A stretch of DNA of 64,000 nt from UBA7239 sp964509075 (GTDB lineage: Bacteria; Pseudomonadota; Gammaproteobacteria; Pseudomonadales; UBA7239). The notes under the pieces were generated by a model that was not told where the DNA came from, did not search any database, and worked only from the letters and a program-made list of their open reading frames with translations. The translations under genes and the position numbers were made by a program. The stretch is taken from positions 321,790-385,789 of the forward strand of contig CAZDWC010000002.1 of NCBI GenBank assembly GCA_964509075.1. The letters run 5' to 3'. This document shows positions 17,442-26,456 of this stretch, in pieces (positions within the stretch are counted from its first letter, which is position 1; every line of letters begins with the position of its first letter).

Positions 17442-19037
17442 ATGAGCTTCAAAGAAGACATCGACCTGCGCCGCACCTTCGCGATCATCTCGCACCCGGA
17501 TGCTGGTAAAACCACTATCACCGAAAAACTGTTGCTGTTCGGACAGGCGATCCAGATCGCCGGATCGGTAAAGGGCAAGAAAGGTGATCGCCACGCGACG
17601 TCTGACTGGATGAGTATGGAGCAGGAGCGCGGCATATCCGTTACGTCATCGGTGATGCAGTTTCCCTACAAGGGCCGCACGGTCAATCTGCTGGATACGC
17701 CCGGCCACGAAGACTTCTCTGAAGATACCTATCGCACACTCACCGCGGTCGATTCTGTATTGATGGTGATTGACGGCGCCAAAGGTGTGGAAGACCGCAC
17801 CATCAAACTGATGGATGTCTGCCGGCTGCGCGATACACCGATACTCACTTTCGTCAACAAGATGGATCGCGATGTGCGCGACCCGATGGAAGTGCTGGAC
17901 GAAGTCGAAAGCGTGTTGCATATCAAGGTGGCGCCGATCAACTGGCCGCTGGGCATGGGCAAGGAATTCAAGGGTGTCTATAACCTCTATACCGATACCG
18001 TACACGTCTACAAGCAGGGTTTCGGTCACACCATCCCTGATGATGTCCAGATCAAAGGCATCGACAGCGACGAGTTTTCCGCGTTGTTAGGCCCTTACGC
18101 CGACGATGTGCGCGCAGAAATTGATCTGGTGCGTGGTGCCGCGCACCCGTTTGATCTGGAGGAGTATCTCGCCGGCACGTTGACGCCGGCGTTTTTCGGT
18201 ACAGCACTGGGTAACTTCGGCGTGCGTGAAATGTTGGACGGATTCGTCGAGTGGGCTCCGCTACCACTGGCACGCGAAGCAATGATGACCGACAAAAATG
18301 AAACCCGTATTGTCGATCCGCACGAGCCAAAGTTCACCGGCTTTGTATTCAAGATCCAGGCGAACATGGATCCGAAACACCGCGACCGCATCGCCTTTAT
18401 GCGCATCTGCTCCGGCCAGTACACGCAGGGCATGAAGATGCGCCATGTGCGCATTGATAAAGATATTCGCATCGCCGACGCCGTGACCTTCATGGCCGGC
18501 GAGCGCGTGCTGGTGGAAGAGGCGCTGGCCGGCGACATCATCGGTCTGCACAACCACGGCACCATCCAGATTGGCGATACATTCACCGACGGCGAAAACC
18601 TGCGCTTCACCGGCATTCCGCACTTCGCGCCGGAACTGTTTCGCCGCATCCGCCTGAAAGACCCACTGAAAGCCAAACAGTTGCAGAAAGGTTTGCGCCA
18701 GTTATCGGAAGAAGGCTCGGTGCAGGTGTTCATGCCGCTCAACAACAACGACCTGATCGTCGGCGCCGTCGGTGTGCTGCAGTTTGAAGTAGTGGCGTAT
18801 CGCCTGAAAGACGAATACAAGGTGGAATGCATTTACGAAAACGTCAATGTGTACACCGCGCGCTGGCTGTCGGCAAAAGATCCGCGCAAGCTGGAAGAAT
18901 TCAAATCGAAAATCTCCGAAAACCTGGCTGTGGATGGCGGCGATCACCTCACCTACCTCGCACCGACCCGCGTGAATTTGAATCTCACGCAGGAGCGCTG
19001 GCCGGATATTGAATTCAGAGCAACACGGGAACACTAA
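17442..19037 (+). CDS. prfC: Peptide chain release factor 3
   Basis: RF3 is a translational GTPase that removes RF1/RF2 from the ribosome after peptide release. The 531 residues match the usual RF3 length. The G domain shows G1 SHPDAGKTT (about 17-25), the switch region EQERGISVTSSVM, G3 DTPGHEDF and G4 NKMD, followed by domain II and the RF3-type C-terminal domain. Its stop overlaps by 2-3 bp the stop of the convergent SGNH hydrolase gene, with no terminator hairpin between them. Confidence 0.97.
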   Translation: MSFKEDIDLRRTFAIISHPDAGKTTITEKLLLFGQAIQIAGSVKGKKGDRHATSDWMSMEQERGISVTSSVMQFPYKGRTVNLLDTPGHEDFSEDTYRTLTAVDSVLMVIDGAKGVEDRTIKLMDVCRLRDTPILTFVNKMDRDVRDPMEVLDEVESVLHIKVAPINWPLGMGKEFKGVYNLYTDTVHVYKQGFGHTIPDDVQIKGIDSDEFSALLGPYADDVRAEIDLVRGAAHPFDLEEYLAGTLTPAFFGTALGNFGVREMLDGFVEWAPLPLAREAMMTDKNETRIVDPHEPKFTGFVFKIQANMDPKHRDRIAFMRICSGQYTQGMKMRHVRIDKDIRIADAVTFMAGERVLVEEALAGDIIGLHNHGTIQIGDTFTDGENLRFTGIPHFAPELFRRIRLKDPLKAKQLQKGLRQLSEEGSVQVFMPLNNNDLIVGAVGVLQFEVVAYRLKDEYKVECIYENVNVYTARWLSAKDPRKLEEFKSKISENLAVDGGDHLTYLAPTRVNLNLTQERWPDIEFRATREH

Positions 19038-21592
19038 AAACCCTGGCTCTCGCGCACTGCCGAACCTTTGAAACTGCCGTTGAGATTGAAGCGCGCACTC
19101 AACGGCAGAGGATCCATAGCATCCGGCAAACCGTCGCTGTCATCATCGGCATCGACGGCATCGATTTGCCCGTCACCATCCGTATCCGTGCCATCGATGT
19201 AGCTGACACGATCAATCCACACCGCATCTTCACCGGCAGAAATACTGCCGTTTTTCCAGTATTCGAATTTTACCGTGTGCGTACCGGCGGCTACAGGAAT
19301 CGCAACCGTTTGCCAGTCGTACACACCACTGCGTGACAGTTTGCCCAAGCCATCTAAGTAAATACGAAATGCATCGCTATTGGCTTCCGTGGATAACTTA
19401 TAGTCAACATTGAAACTGCCAGGGTAAAACAGTGCCGTCATCTGAATTTGTGCTTTCTGGTTGTGCGTGATCACAGCCGTGCGCAAGCTCTTCGCCAAAT
19501 GTGATGCATAACTACTGCTGACACTCCAGCCGGCATTCGCGCTGGCAGGCTTGCTCCAGTTAGCTGGCACACCGTTTTCAAAAGAGATGACCGTCAACAA
19601 TTCAGGGCCGCTGCCGGCATTGACAGGGTCAGCGCCCAAGGCGATTTCAGCAACATCCGGCACACGATCATTGTCGTCATCTGCATCACATGCGTTGCCT
19701 TGTACATCACCATCTGTATTGAGTTGATCGACATTGGCTAGCCCGAGACAATTATCCAGCGCAATACCGGCACTCGCCTGACAGGCAGCATCGCAGTTGC
19801 TGTTCCAGCTGTCTGCATAGCCGTCGGCATCGGCGTCAGCGGATACGACAGGATTCAGCGGAAAACTGTCGGACGCATCCAGCACACCATCATTGTCGTC
19901 ATCGCTATCACACACATCACCCGCAGCATCACTATCCGCATCCTGCTGGTTACCACCCAGACCCGGTGATAACGGGCAGTTGTCTGCAGTGTCAGCAACG
20001 CCGTCATTGTCATCATCCGTATCGGCATGGTTACCTGTGCCATCGTCATCGGTATCGACAGACTCTGCCGCATCCAGCGGGAAAGCATCGGCGCCATCAG
20101 CAACACCGTCGCCATCATCATCGTTATCACAGACATCGCCGGCACTATCAACATCGGTATCCGTCTGCACAGCACTCATACCTGGCGACAGAGGACAGTT
20201 ATCGTCCGCATTAAGAACACCATCATTGTCATTGTCGGTATCTGCATGATTGCCAATGCCATCACCATCCGTATCGACGCTCTCGCTGACATCCAGAGGA
20301 AAAATATCCTGCATATCCGGCACGCCGTCATTGTCGTCATCCAGATCACAGACATCGCCTTCACTGTCGCCATCGGTATTGGTCTGGTCTGGCGAGGCGC
20401 CATAGGTCGTGGGGCAGTTGTCCGAAACATCCGTTACGCCGTCATTGTCATCATCGGCGTCTGTCGTGTTGGGAATGGCATCAAAATCGCTATCAACCGC
20501 AGGAACAAGTGATTCGATGTCGGCATCACTCAACACGGGAATGCTTTCACCAAAATTTGCGTTTAGTGCTTTGATAACCTGATTGGCCAGTAACGCCTGG
20601 ATTACCGTATTGGGATGCAGACCATCTTCTGCTGTGGCATGCGTGGCATGTTGTGCGGTGGCACAGCTGCCCGTGGAAGTACACAGAATGGCGCTGGCAC
20701 CCGGTGAACCTGCAGCCGCCAGATCACCCATTGCCGGCGAAAGTGAAGCTGCCGTATTGGTGATATGCAGCCCACCTACCGTCAGCGAGCCATCCGGGTT
20801 GCGGTGATGCGGATCCGAACCATCTACTGCCCACCCCCACAAATCCACCATCGCGATAGTCTTGCCATTGGCGGCCCGCGCTGCCACCGCCTGTGCCAGA
20901 TTGGCGTTGACCTGCTGCGCAGCTGCCGTGATGGCGACAGAGCGCGCATCGGTAAACGCCTCGTCCCGCACATGCACGACCGCCACCAGCACCCGCACAT
21001 TACCGGCAGCCAGTGCGGTATCCACCGCATTCAGGATGCCATTGGTCACTTCCGTGACCATAAGAGGTAGATTGAGATCGGCCAGCGCAATGGGCGTGGC
21101 ATTGCCAGACATATCGAGCCAATTGGTTCGGAAGTAAAAATCGTTGGCGCCAACACCGATAAATACCGTATCAACCTTGCCACTGCTGATATGACCAGCC
21201 AATCCAGCAGCCTGCGTGCTGGCATAATCCGAACCGAAAGCCGTAATGGACACACTGCCAAAGCCCGTGACATTCATTCTGGTCTGACTGGATGCCGCAG
21301 CACCGGATTTTGCCCAGTTGAATTCATAACCCGTATCCCGGGAGCCGCCCCAGTTATCCGTTGGCGATGGGCGATATGCGCCAAAGCTGACGTAGGCGCT
21401 GCGGGTTTCAGCCAATATCTGCACCCAGTTGTGTGCCGCAAGATCATTGGCCGCCTGATCGTTGGCTTTCAGGTATTCATCAGTGAGGCTGTCCCCCACC
21501 GCACCAAAATTCACCACAGCCTGGGCCTGCCCGGCCAGCAGCAACAGGGTCGCCAGAACCGGCAAACGCAGTATCCCTCTTGTTCGTTTCAT
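19034..21592 (-). CDS. Secreted SGNH/GDSL hydrolase with thrombospondin type 3 repeats
   Basis: The 852-residue protein starts with a signal peptide (MKRTRGILRL, then a hydrophobic run ending AQA at about 25). Residues 28-355 form an SGNH esterase/lipase domain with nucleophile Ser35 in GDSLTD, Gly97, Asn150 in GVGANDF, and Asp323/His326 in DGLHPN. Residues about 367-660 are calcium-binding thrombospondin type 3 repeats (DxDxDGxxD and DNCP units with paired cysteines). A beta-sandwich-like, possibly carbohydrate-binding region follows (about 665-800), then one more DTDGDG repeat. No C-terminal anchor or autotransporter is evident. ATG at 21592 is chosen because it starts the signal peptide. 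Confidence 0.85.
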   Translation of the reverse strand: MKRTRGILRLPVLATLLLLAGQAQAVVNFGAVGDSLTDEYLKANDQAANDLAAHNWVQILAETRSAYVSFGAYRPSPTDNWGGSRDTGYEFNWAKSGAAASSQTRMNVTGFGSVSITAFGSDYASTQAAGLAGHISSGKVDTVFIGVGANDFYFRTNWLDMSGNATPIALADLNLPLMVTEVTNGILNAVDTALAAGNVRVLVAVVHVRDEAFTDARSVAITAAAQQVNANLAQAVAARAANGKTIAMVDLWGWAVDGSDPHHRNPDGSLTVGGLHITNTAASLSPAMGDLAAAGSPGASAILCTSTGSCATAQHATHATAEDGLHPNTVIQALLANQVIKALNANFGESIPVLSDADIESLVPAVDSDFDAIPNTTDADDDNDGVTDVSDNCPTTYGASPDQTNTDGDSEGDVCDLDDDNDGVPDMQDIFPLDVSESVDTDGDGIGNHADTDNDNDGVLNADDNCPLSPGMSAVQTDTDVDSAGDVCDNDDDGDGVADGADAFPLDAAESVDTDDDGTGNHADTDDDNDGVADTADNCPLSPGLGGNQQDADSDAAGDVCDSDDDNDGVLDASDSFPLNPVVSADADADGYADSWNSNCDAACQASAGIALDNCLGLANVDQLNTDGDVQGNACDADDDNDRVPDVAEIALGADPVNAGSGPELLTVISFENGVPANWSKPASANAGWSVSSSYASHLAKSLRTAVITHNQKAQIQMTALFYPGSFNVDYKLSTEANSDAFRIYLDGLGKLSRSGVYDWQTVAIPVAAGTHTVKFEYWKNGSISAGEDAVWIDRVSYIDGTDTDGDGQIDAVDADDDSDGLPDAMDPLPLSARFNLNGSFKGSAVRESQGF
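19613..20494 (-). repeat. DNA encoding the thrombospondin type 3 repeat array
   Basis: About 880 bp of the SGNH hydrolase gene codes for alternating Asp-rich units (DDDNDGVxD) and cysteine units (DNCPLSPG, GDVCD). On the + strand this appears as recurring cgtcattgtcatc-like motifs. Such arrays can expand or shrink by recombination and are hard to assemble. Confidence 0.75.
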
Positions 21593-21739
21593 GTTCGCTG
21601 CCCTGTGATTGTTTGTTTTGGCTGCGTTTCTATACAGATTCCCGGAGGGCGTCAAGGCGGGAACTTCGACCAGCCCGACCAGCCGTTTTCCGCAGGCTGA
21701 CCTACACTGTCTGTTACCGACCTTTGCCGGGGATAGCAG

Positions 21740-22351
21740 ATGAGAAACAGCGGCGCGGAACTGACGGTGATGGCCACCAGCATCGCGGCAGAGCTGCATG
21801 CAGCCAAGATCGTGGCCCGGCAGCTGTCACTGGCTGCCAAGAACTCGCGCGCCGTGGTGATACGCGCCGGCAGCCGTGCTGCCAGCCTGAAGGTGATTTC
21901 CGATTTTTTTGATGACCTGGCCACCCGCACCATCAACACCGCCGAGTCCATCAACCAGCTTGCCATCGCCATCTCCACCAACTGCGTCACGGACTGGATG
22001 ACCGACACTTTCCTGCAGAACCTGCTGAAAGCGCGTGAACAGTCACAGGATTCTCCCTATTTGTCCTCGCTGGAAAAGCCTCTCGCCCGTGCGCGTGAGG
22101 CGCGCCAGTTTCAGCTGGGCAACTACCAGAAACTGGTGATGAACCTGGCACTCAAGCTCGACGAGATCAAGCAGTTCATGAAAGCCGCCGGGGTCGTGGC
22201 GGTCACTTCCCGGCTCGAAGCGACACAGGCCGGCGAATTCGAAGCCGGTCTCACCGAAATGGCCAACAACATCCATGCACTGGCAAATCGGATAGGCGAA
22301 CACGTCAACCGCGCCCGCAGCTTACTGGATGGTTACTCGGGCCTGCGTTGA
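21740..22351 (+). CDS. Soluble chemoreceptor-hairpin-like helical protein
   Basis: A 203-residue, all-helical protein without signal peptide or membrane segment. Residues about 26-70 (QLSLAAKNSRAVVIRAG, then ISDFFDDLATRTINTAESI) line up with the tip of the methyl-accepting chemotaxis protein hairpin, where LALNAAIEAARAG is followed by FAVVADEVRKLAERT. The conserved Glu of the tip is replaced. The next gene, 41 bp downstream, encodes a di-iron ODP-type protein, a known companion of chemoreceptors. I infer a two-gene sensor module; no chemotaxis genes lie in the window and the function is unproven. Confidence 0.6.
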   Translation: MRNSGAELTVMATSIAAELHAAKIVARQLSLAAKNSRAVVIRAGSRAASLKVISDFFDDLATRTINTAESINQLAIAISTNCVTDWMTDTFLQNLLKAREQSQDSPYLSSLEKPLARAREARQFQLGNYQKLVMNLALKLDEIKQFMKAAGVVAVTSRLEATQAGEFEAGLTEMANNIHALANRIGEHVNRARSLLDGYSGLR

Positions 22352-22392
22352 ACCGCTAAAAAAATGTATTTGGAGCAGACAAGGAGACTTCC

Positions 22393-23151
22393 ATGAAAGC
22401 TGTCAGCCTCTACCGGGGATCCCACGAATGGGTTGTTTTCGGCCGCGATCCGGCCAAGCCGGACAAGATCATCGACACCAACCAGTATCTGGTCAAAACC
22501 AGCACGCGCTGTCTGGTACTCGACCCCGGCGGCATGGAACTGTTTGCGCCGATGCTGGCGGCAGTACTGAAATACATTTCCATCGACCAGATCACCGATC
22601 TCTTTGCCTCGCACCAGGACCCGGATGTCATTTCATCGCTGGGATTATGGGATCAGGTATTGCCCCATGCACGCCTGCATGCGCCGTGGATCTGGGAAGG
22701 TTTTCTGCGGCATTTCGGCATGAACCATATCGAATACGCAGCCATTCCGGATGAGGGCAGCACACTGGATCTCGGCGGCGCCGTGCTGCAGTTTGTGCCG
22801 GCGCACTACCTGCATTCATCAGGCAACTTTCATGTCTTTGATGCGCAGAGCGGCATCCTGTTTACTGGCGACATCGGCGCCGCGCTGGAACATGGTGATG
22901 TCGGCATGTTTGTCGAGGATTTCAACAGTCACACCAAACACATGACGCTGTTTCACCAGCGCTGGATGCCGTCAAATGACGCCAAGAATGACTGGGTAAA
23001 CCGCGTACGCGCGCTCAAGCCGCGCATCCTGGCGCCACAGCACGGCCGCCTGTTTCGCGATGACGATGTGTGGCGTTTTCTCGACTGGTTTGAAGCGCTG
23101 GAAGTGGGCACCGGCCTGCGCAAATCGATTGTGCAGGACAAGGCCGCCTGA
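22393..23151 (+). CDS. ODP-type di-iron metallo-beta-lactamase-fold protein
   Basis: A 252-residue protein with the flavodiiron/ODP version of the metallo-beta-lactamase fold and no flavodoxin domain. Candidate iron ligands are His74, Asp76 and Asp78 in SHQDPD, His138 in PAHYLHS, Asp160 in FTGDIG and His217 in PQHGRL. ODP proteins described in chemotaxis systems bind iron and oxygen and signal to receptors. The preceding gene looks like a receptor-tip protein, which supports a sensing role over hydrolysis. AAGGAG lies about 8 nt upstream of the ATG. An ordinary hydrolase or nitric oxide reductase module is the alternative. Confidence 0.8.
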   Translation: MKAVSLYRGSHEWVVFGRDPAKPDKIIDTNQYLVKTSTRCLVLDPGGMELFAPMLAAVLKYISIDQITDLFASHQDPDVISSLGLWDQVLPHARLHAPWIWEGFLRHFGMNHIEYAAIPDEGSTLDLGGAVLQFVPAHYLHSSGNFHVFDAQSGILFTGDIGAALEHGDVGMFVEDFNSHTKHMTLFHQRWMPSNDAKNDWVNRVRALKPRILAPQHGRLFRDDDVWRFLDWFEALEVGTGLRKSIVQDKAA

Positions 23152-23161
23152 CACGCGTTGA

Positions 23162-23536
23162 TCAGAACGGCTTCATCACCGCCAGCATGCCCATGCCGGC
23201 AAAACACGCCAGCGCCACCAATACACCCAGTGCGCGCTGCGCGTTATTCGTGCTCCACTTCAACACAAACAGACCGCAGCCGATGTAGGCGAGCAACAGG
23301 GCAATCTTGCCCAGCAACCACAGTTGCACGAACGGATTGATGCCGGCAATGGCTGCCAGCGTGATGCCGCAAACCAGCAACAGTGTATCGTTCACATGCG
23401 GCAGAATTTTTACCGGTTTTTTGTCAAGCAAACCTGAGCCGGCAAATTTCAACGCTGCACGAGCCAGGAATCCGCATAAGGAAATGACGGCAAACAGCAT
23501 GTGCAGGTGTTTGATCAGGGGATACAGTTCAGACAT
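23162..23536 (-). CDS. SirB2 family inner membrane protein
   Basis: A 124-residue protein with about four membrane segments, opening MSELYPLIKHLHMLFAVISL, the typical SirB2 beginning, and containing HVNDTLLLVCGI. The family was named after a Salmonella regulator of invasion genes, but its real function is unknown. ATG at 23536 is chosen because it matches the family start; the frame extends upstream without family similarity. It is divergent from miaA and its end lies 10 bp from the ODP gene. Confidence 0.82.
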   Translation of the reverse strand: MSELYPLIKHLHMLFAVISLCGFLARAALKFAGSGLLDKKPVKILPHVNDTLLLVCGITLAAIAGINPFVQLWLLGKIALLLAYIGCGLFVLKWSTNNAQRALGVLVALACFAGMGMLAVMKPF

Positions 23537-23611
23537 AACAACTCCAGAAAAACAGGCGCCGATATTGAGTAGAATGCCTGCCGACGCGCGCCAATGTACA
23601 CGCAGCCCCGC

Positions 23612-24559
23612 ATGACAAACAAGCCTCACGCCATTTTCCTCATGGGCCCCACCGCGTCCGGCAAGACCGATCTCGCCGCTGAACTGGTGGCGCATCTGCC
23701 CTGTGAGATCATCAGCGTCGATTCGGCACTGGTCTATCGCGGCATGGATATCGGCACCGCCAAGCCCGACGCCGACACGCTGGCGCGTGCACCGCACCGG
23801 CTGATCAGTTTTCTGGATCCGGCTGAAGCCTACTCCGCCGCACAGTTCCGCCAGGATGCGTTGCGCGAGATGGCAGACATCACCGCGCGCGGCCGCATCC
23901 CCCTGCTGGTGGGCGGCACCATGCTCTACTTCAAGGTACTACTGGAAGGCATTGCCGATTTGCCGGAAGCCGATCCCGCATTGCGCGCAACCCTGTCTGA
24001 AGAGGCAGGCAAGTTCGGCTGGCCCGCCATGCACGCCAGACTCGCAGCAGTTGATCCGGAAAGTGCGGCTCGCCTGCACCCGAACCATTCCCAACGCATC
24101 CTGCGCGCGCTCGAGGTACATGCCCTGACAGGCACAGCACTATCCATCCTGCAGCAACAACAGGTCCCGGAACCCCTAGCCTGGCAGATCACCCAGCTCG
24201 CCTTGATGCCGGAAGACCGGGAAGCGCTGAACCAGCGTATCGCACAACGCTTTGACCGCATGCTGGCACAGGGCTTCGTCGATGAGGTGCAGGCACTCTA
24301 TCAACGCGGCGACCTGTCGCCGGCGCTGCCGTCCATCCGCGCCGTCGGCTACCGGCAGGCCTGGGATTTCGTGGCCGGCCATAGCAACGCCACACAACTG
24401 CGCGAGACTGGCATCGCCGCCACCCGTCAGCTGGCCAAGCGCCAGTTGACCTGGCTGCGCAGCTGGACAGGGCAGCAAACCGTGCTGTCGCCGGAACCTT
24501 TCGATCTGAAAAAAGTCACAGCGGCAAGCTTGAAAATGCTGGCAGCCGCCGGCATATAG
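23612..24559 (+). CDS. miaA: tRNA dimethylallyltransferase
   Basis: Adds a dimethylallyl group to A37 of tRNAs that read codons starting with U. The 315-residue protein has the P-loop GPTASGKTD near residues 12-20, the DSALVYRGMDIGTAKP motif and the conserved RAVGYRQAW near the C terminus. ATG at 23612 (MTNKPHAIFLMG) fits the family; an in-frame ATG at 23594 would add six residues. Neither has a strong Shine-Dalgarno sequence. The miaA-hfq-hflX-hflK-hflC order is conserved in gammaproteobacteria. Confidence 0.95.
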   Translation: MTNKPHAIFLMGPTASGKTDLAAELVAHLPCEIISVDSALVYRGMDIGTAKPDADTLARAPHRLISFLDPAEAYSAAQFRQDALREMADITARGRIPLLVGGTMLYFKVLLEGIADLPEADPALRATLSEEAGKFGWPAMHARLAAVDPESAARLHPNHSQRILRALEVHALTGTALSILQQQQVPEPLAWQITQLALMPEDREALNQRIAQRFDRMLAQGFVDEVQALYQRGDLSPALPSIRAVGYRQAWDFVAGHSNATQLRETGIAATRQLAKRQLTWLRSWTGQQTVLSPEPFDLKKVTAASLKMLAAAGI

Positions 24560-24778
24560 AGACTGCGAAGCCGGTGTAACAGGTAGCAAGGTGAAATGCT
24601 TGACGTCAGTGTTTTCCCTACTGTGTTGCCCGGAAGTTCGTGCTATACATGTTGCCGGCTGTCTACCGTTTTGGCGGACGCCTTTTGATCCACTTTTAAT
24701 GGCTCTACCAGACCTCCGCGCAAGCGGTTTTTTCACTCACTCTCAATGCTTAACTTACTCACTTTTAAGGAGACTTTT
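24560..24778 (+). promoter_or_regulatory. hfq leader region with small GNRA hairpin and T-run
   Basis: This 219-bp gap is long for the miaA-hfq junction. It contains CCGC-GCAA-GCGG at 24716-24727 followed by six T residues (24728-24733), a weak terminator-like or regulatory hairpin about 45 bp before the hfq start. TTGACG occurs at 24600-24605 and TATACA at 24644-24649, but they are not correctly spaced to form one promoter. No ORF is supported here. Confidence 0.35.
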
Positions 24779-25096
24779 ATGTCCAGAGGGCAAAGCTTAC
24801 AAGACCCTTACCTGAACGTTCTGCGCAAAGAACGCGTTCCGGTATCCATCTATCTCGTCAACGGCATCAAGCTGCAAGGCCAGATCGATTCCTTCGACCA
24901 GTTTGTCGTACTGCTGAAAAACACTGTCAGCCAGATGGTTTACAAACACGCCATCTCCACTGTCGTGCCTGCACGTCCTGTGCGTCTGCCCATGATGAAC
25001 CCGACAGCACCAGCTGCAGGTGCCGCACCCGGCCAGGGCAACTACAACCAGGGCGGTTATGACGACGATGACGGCTACAACGATCTGGGCAGCTGA
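24779..25096 (+). CDS. hfq: RNA-binding protein Hfq
   Basis: A hexameric Sm-like chaperone that pairs small RNAs with mRNAs. The 105-residue protein has the Sm core (residues 1-70), with QDPYLNVLRKERVPVSIYLVNGIKLQGQI and the Sm2 motif YKHAISTVVP, split here only for clarity of position (about 8-36 and 55-64). The C-terminal tail is disordered and ends in an acidic run DDDDGYND, as in other acidic-tip Hfq proteins. AAGGAG at 24767-24772 is an excellent ribosome binding site. Confidence 0.97.
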   Translation: MSRGQSLQDPYLNVLRKERVPVSIYLVNGIKLQGQIDSFDQFVVLLKNTVSQMVYKHAISTVVPARPVRLPMMNPTAPAAGAAPGQGNYNQGGYDDDDGYNDLGS

Positions 25097-25134
25097 TGTC
25101 CTGTCGTTTTTTCCCTGTTTGAGACTGATTACTT

Positions 25135-26436
25135 TTGTTCTTTGACCGACCCGAGTCCGGTGAACTGGCAGTGCTGGTTCACCTGGACCTCCACCGACCC
25201 CATACCCGAGACGATTTGCGCGAATTCGAAGAACTCGTGCTGTCTGCCGGCGGCGACCCTGTAGCCTTCATCAGCGGCTCACGCGCCGCGCCGGATGCCC
25301 GCCACTTTGTCGGCAAGGGCAAGCTGGAAGAAATTCACGACGCCGTGCGCGAACACGGCGCGCAGCTGGTCATCTTTGACCATGAGCTGTCACCCAGCCA
25401 GGAACGCAATCTGGAAAAGGCGTTGCAATGCCGCGTGCTTGATCGCACCGGCCTGATCCTCGATATTTTCGCCCAGCGCGCCCGCACCCACGAGGGCAAG
25501 CTGCAAGTGGAGCTTGCACAGTTGCAACACATGGCTACGCGACTGGTGCGCGGCTGGACGCACCTTGAGCGCCAGAAAGGCGGTATCGGCATGCGCGGTC
25601 CTGGCGAAACCCAGCTGGAAACCGACAGACGCCTGTTGCGCCTGCGCATCAAATCCATCCAGGCGCGACTGGAAAAAGTGCGCAGCCAGCGCGAACAGGG
25701 CCGGCGCGGCCGCACGCGCAGCGCCACGCCAACGGTATCGCTGGTCGGCTACACCAATGCCGGCAAGTCCACACTGTTCAATGCCATGACCCAGGCAGGG
25801 GTCTATGCCGCCAACCAGCTGTTTGCCACGCTGGATCCCACCATGCGCCGCATCGAATTGCCGGACACCGGCCCTGTGGTGCTGGCCGACACCGTAGGAT
25901 TCATCCGCCATCTGCCTCACCAGCTGGTGGAGGCCTTCCGCAGCACACTGGAAGAAGCCGCGCTGGCCGATTTGCTGCTGCATGTGATTGACGCCGCCAG
26001 CGACGAGCGGCCCGAGCAGATTTTCCAGGTCGAGGAAGTGCTGCAGGAAATTGGCGCTGCGCAAGTGCCGCGACTGGAAGTTTTCAACAAGATCGACCTG
26101 CTGGATTTCGAACCTCGCATCGAGCGCGACGATCAAGGGCACGCCATCCGCGTCTGGCTCTCTGCAAAAACCGGTGCCGGCCTCGATCTCTTGCAACAGG
26201 CACTGGACGAACATCTCGCCTCCGAACAGTTCACGGGGCAATTGCTGCTTAAGCCGCAGCAGGCGCGTTTACGGGCGCGCCTGTTTGCCCTGAACGGCAT
26301 CACGCAGGAAACCTGTGATGGCGAAGGCAACCAGCACATTCATGTGCGACTGGCACACAAAGACTGGCAGCGCCTGCTCGCTTCCGAACAGTTGCGAGCA
26401 GAAGACCTGCTAGAATCCGCACCCACGCAAATCTGA
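25135..26436 (+). CDS. hflX: Ribosome-associated GTPase HflX
   Basis: Rescues or splits stalled 70S ribosomes under stress. The 433-residue protein has an N-terminal HflX domain with the glycine-rich GGIGMRGPGETQLETD, then the G domain with G1 GYTNAGKST, G3 DTVGF and G4 NKID. The start is TTG at 25135, reading FFDRPESGE after the initiator; this matches family starts, and no ATG or GTG gives a better fit. It is part of the hfq-hflX-hflK-hflC run. Confidence 0.95.
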   Translation: MFFDRPESGELAVLVHLDLHRPHTRDDLREFEELVLSAGGDPVAFISGSRAAPDARHFVGKGKLEEIHDAVREHGAQLVIFDHELSPSQERNLEKALQCRVLDRTGLILDIFAQRARTHEGKLQVELAQLQHMATRLVRGWTHLERQKGGIGMRGPGETQLETDRRLLRLRIKSIQARLEKVRSQREQGRRGRTRSATPTVSLVGYTNAGKSTLFNAMTQAGVYAANQLFATLDPTMRRIELPDTGPVVLADTVGFIRHLPHQLVEAFRSTLEEAALADLLLHVIDAASDERPEQIFQVEEVLQEIGAAQVPRLEVFNKIDLLDFEPRIERDDQGHAIRVWLSAKTGAGLDLLQQALDEHLASEQFTGQLLLKPQQARLRARLFALNGITQETCDGEGNQHIHVRLAHKDWQRLLASEQLRAEDLLESAPTQI

Positions 26437-26456
26437 AACCTATTCCGGAGACACTG

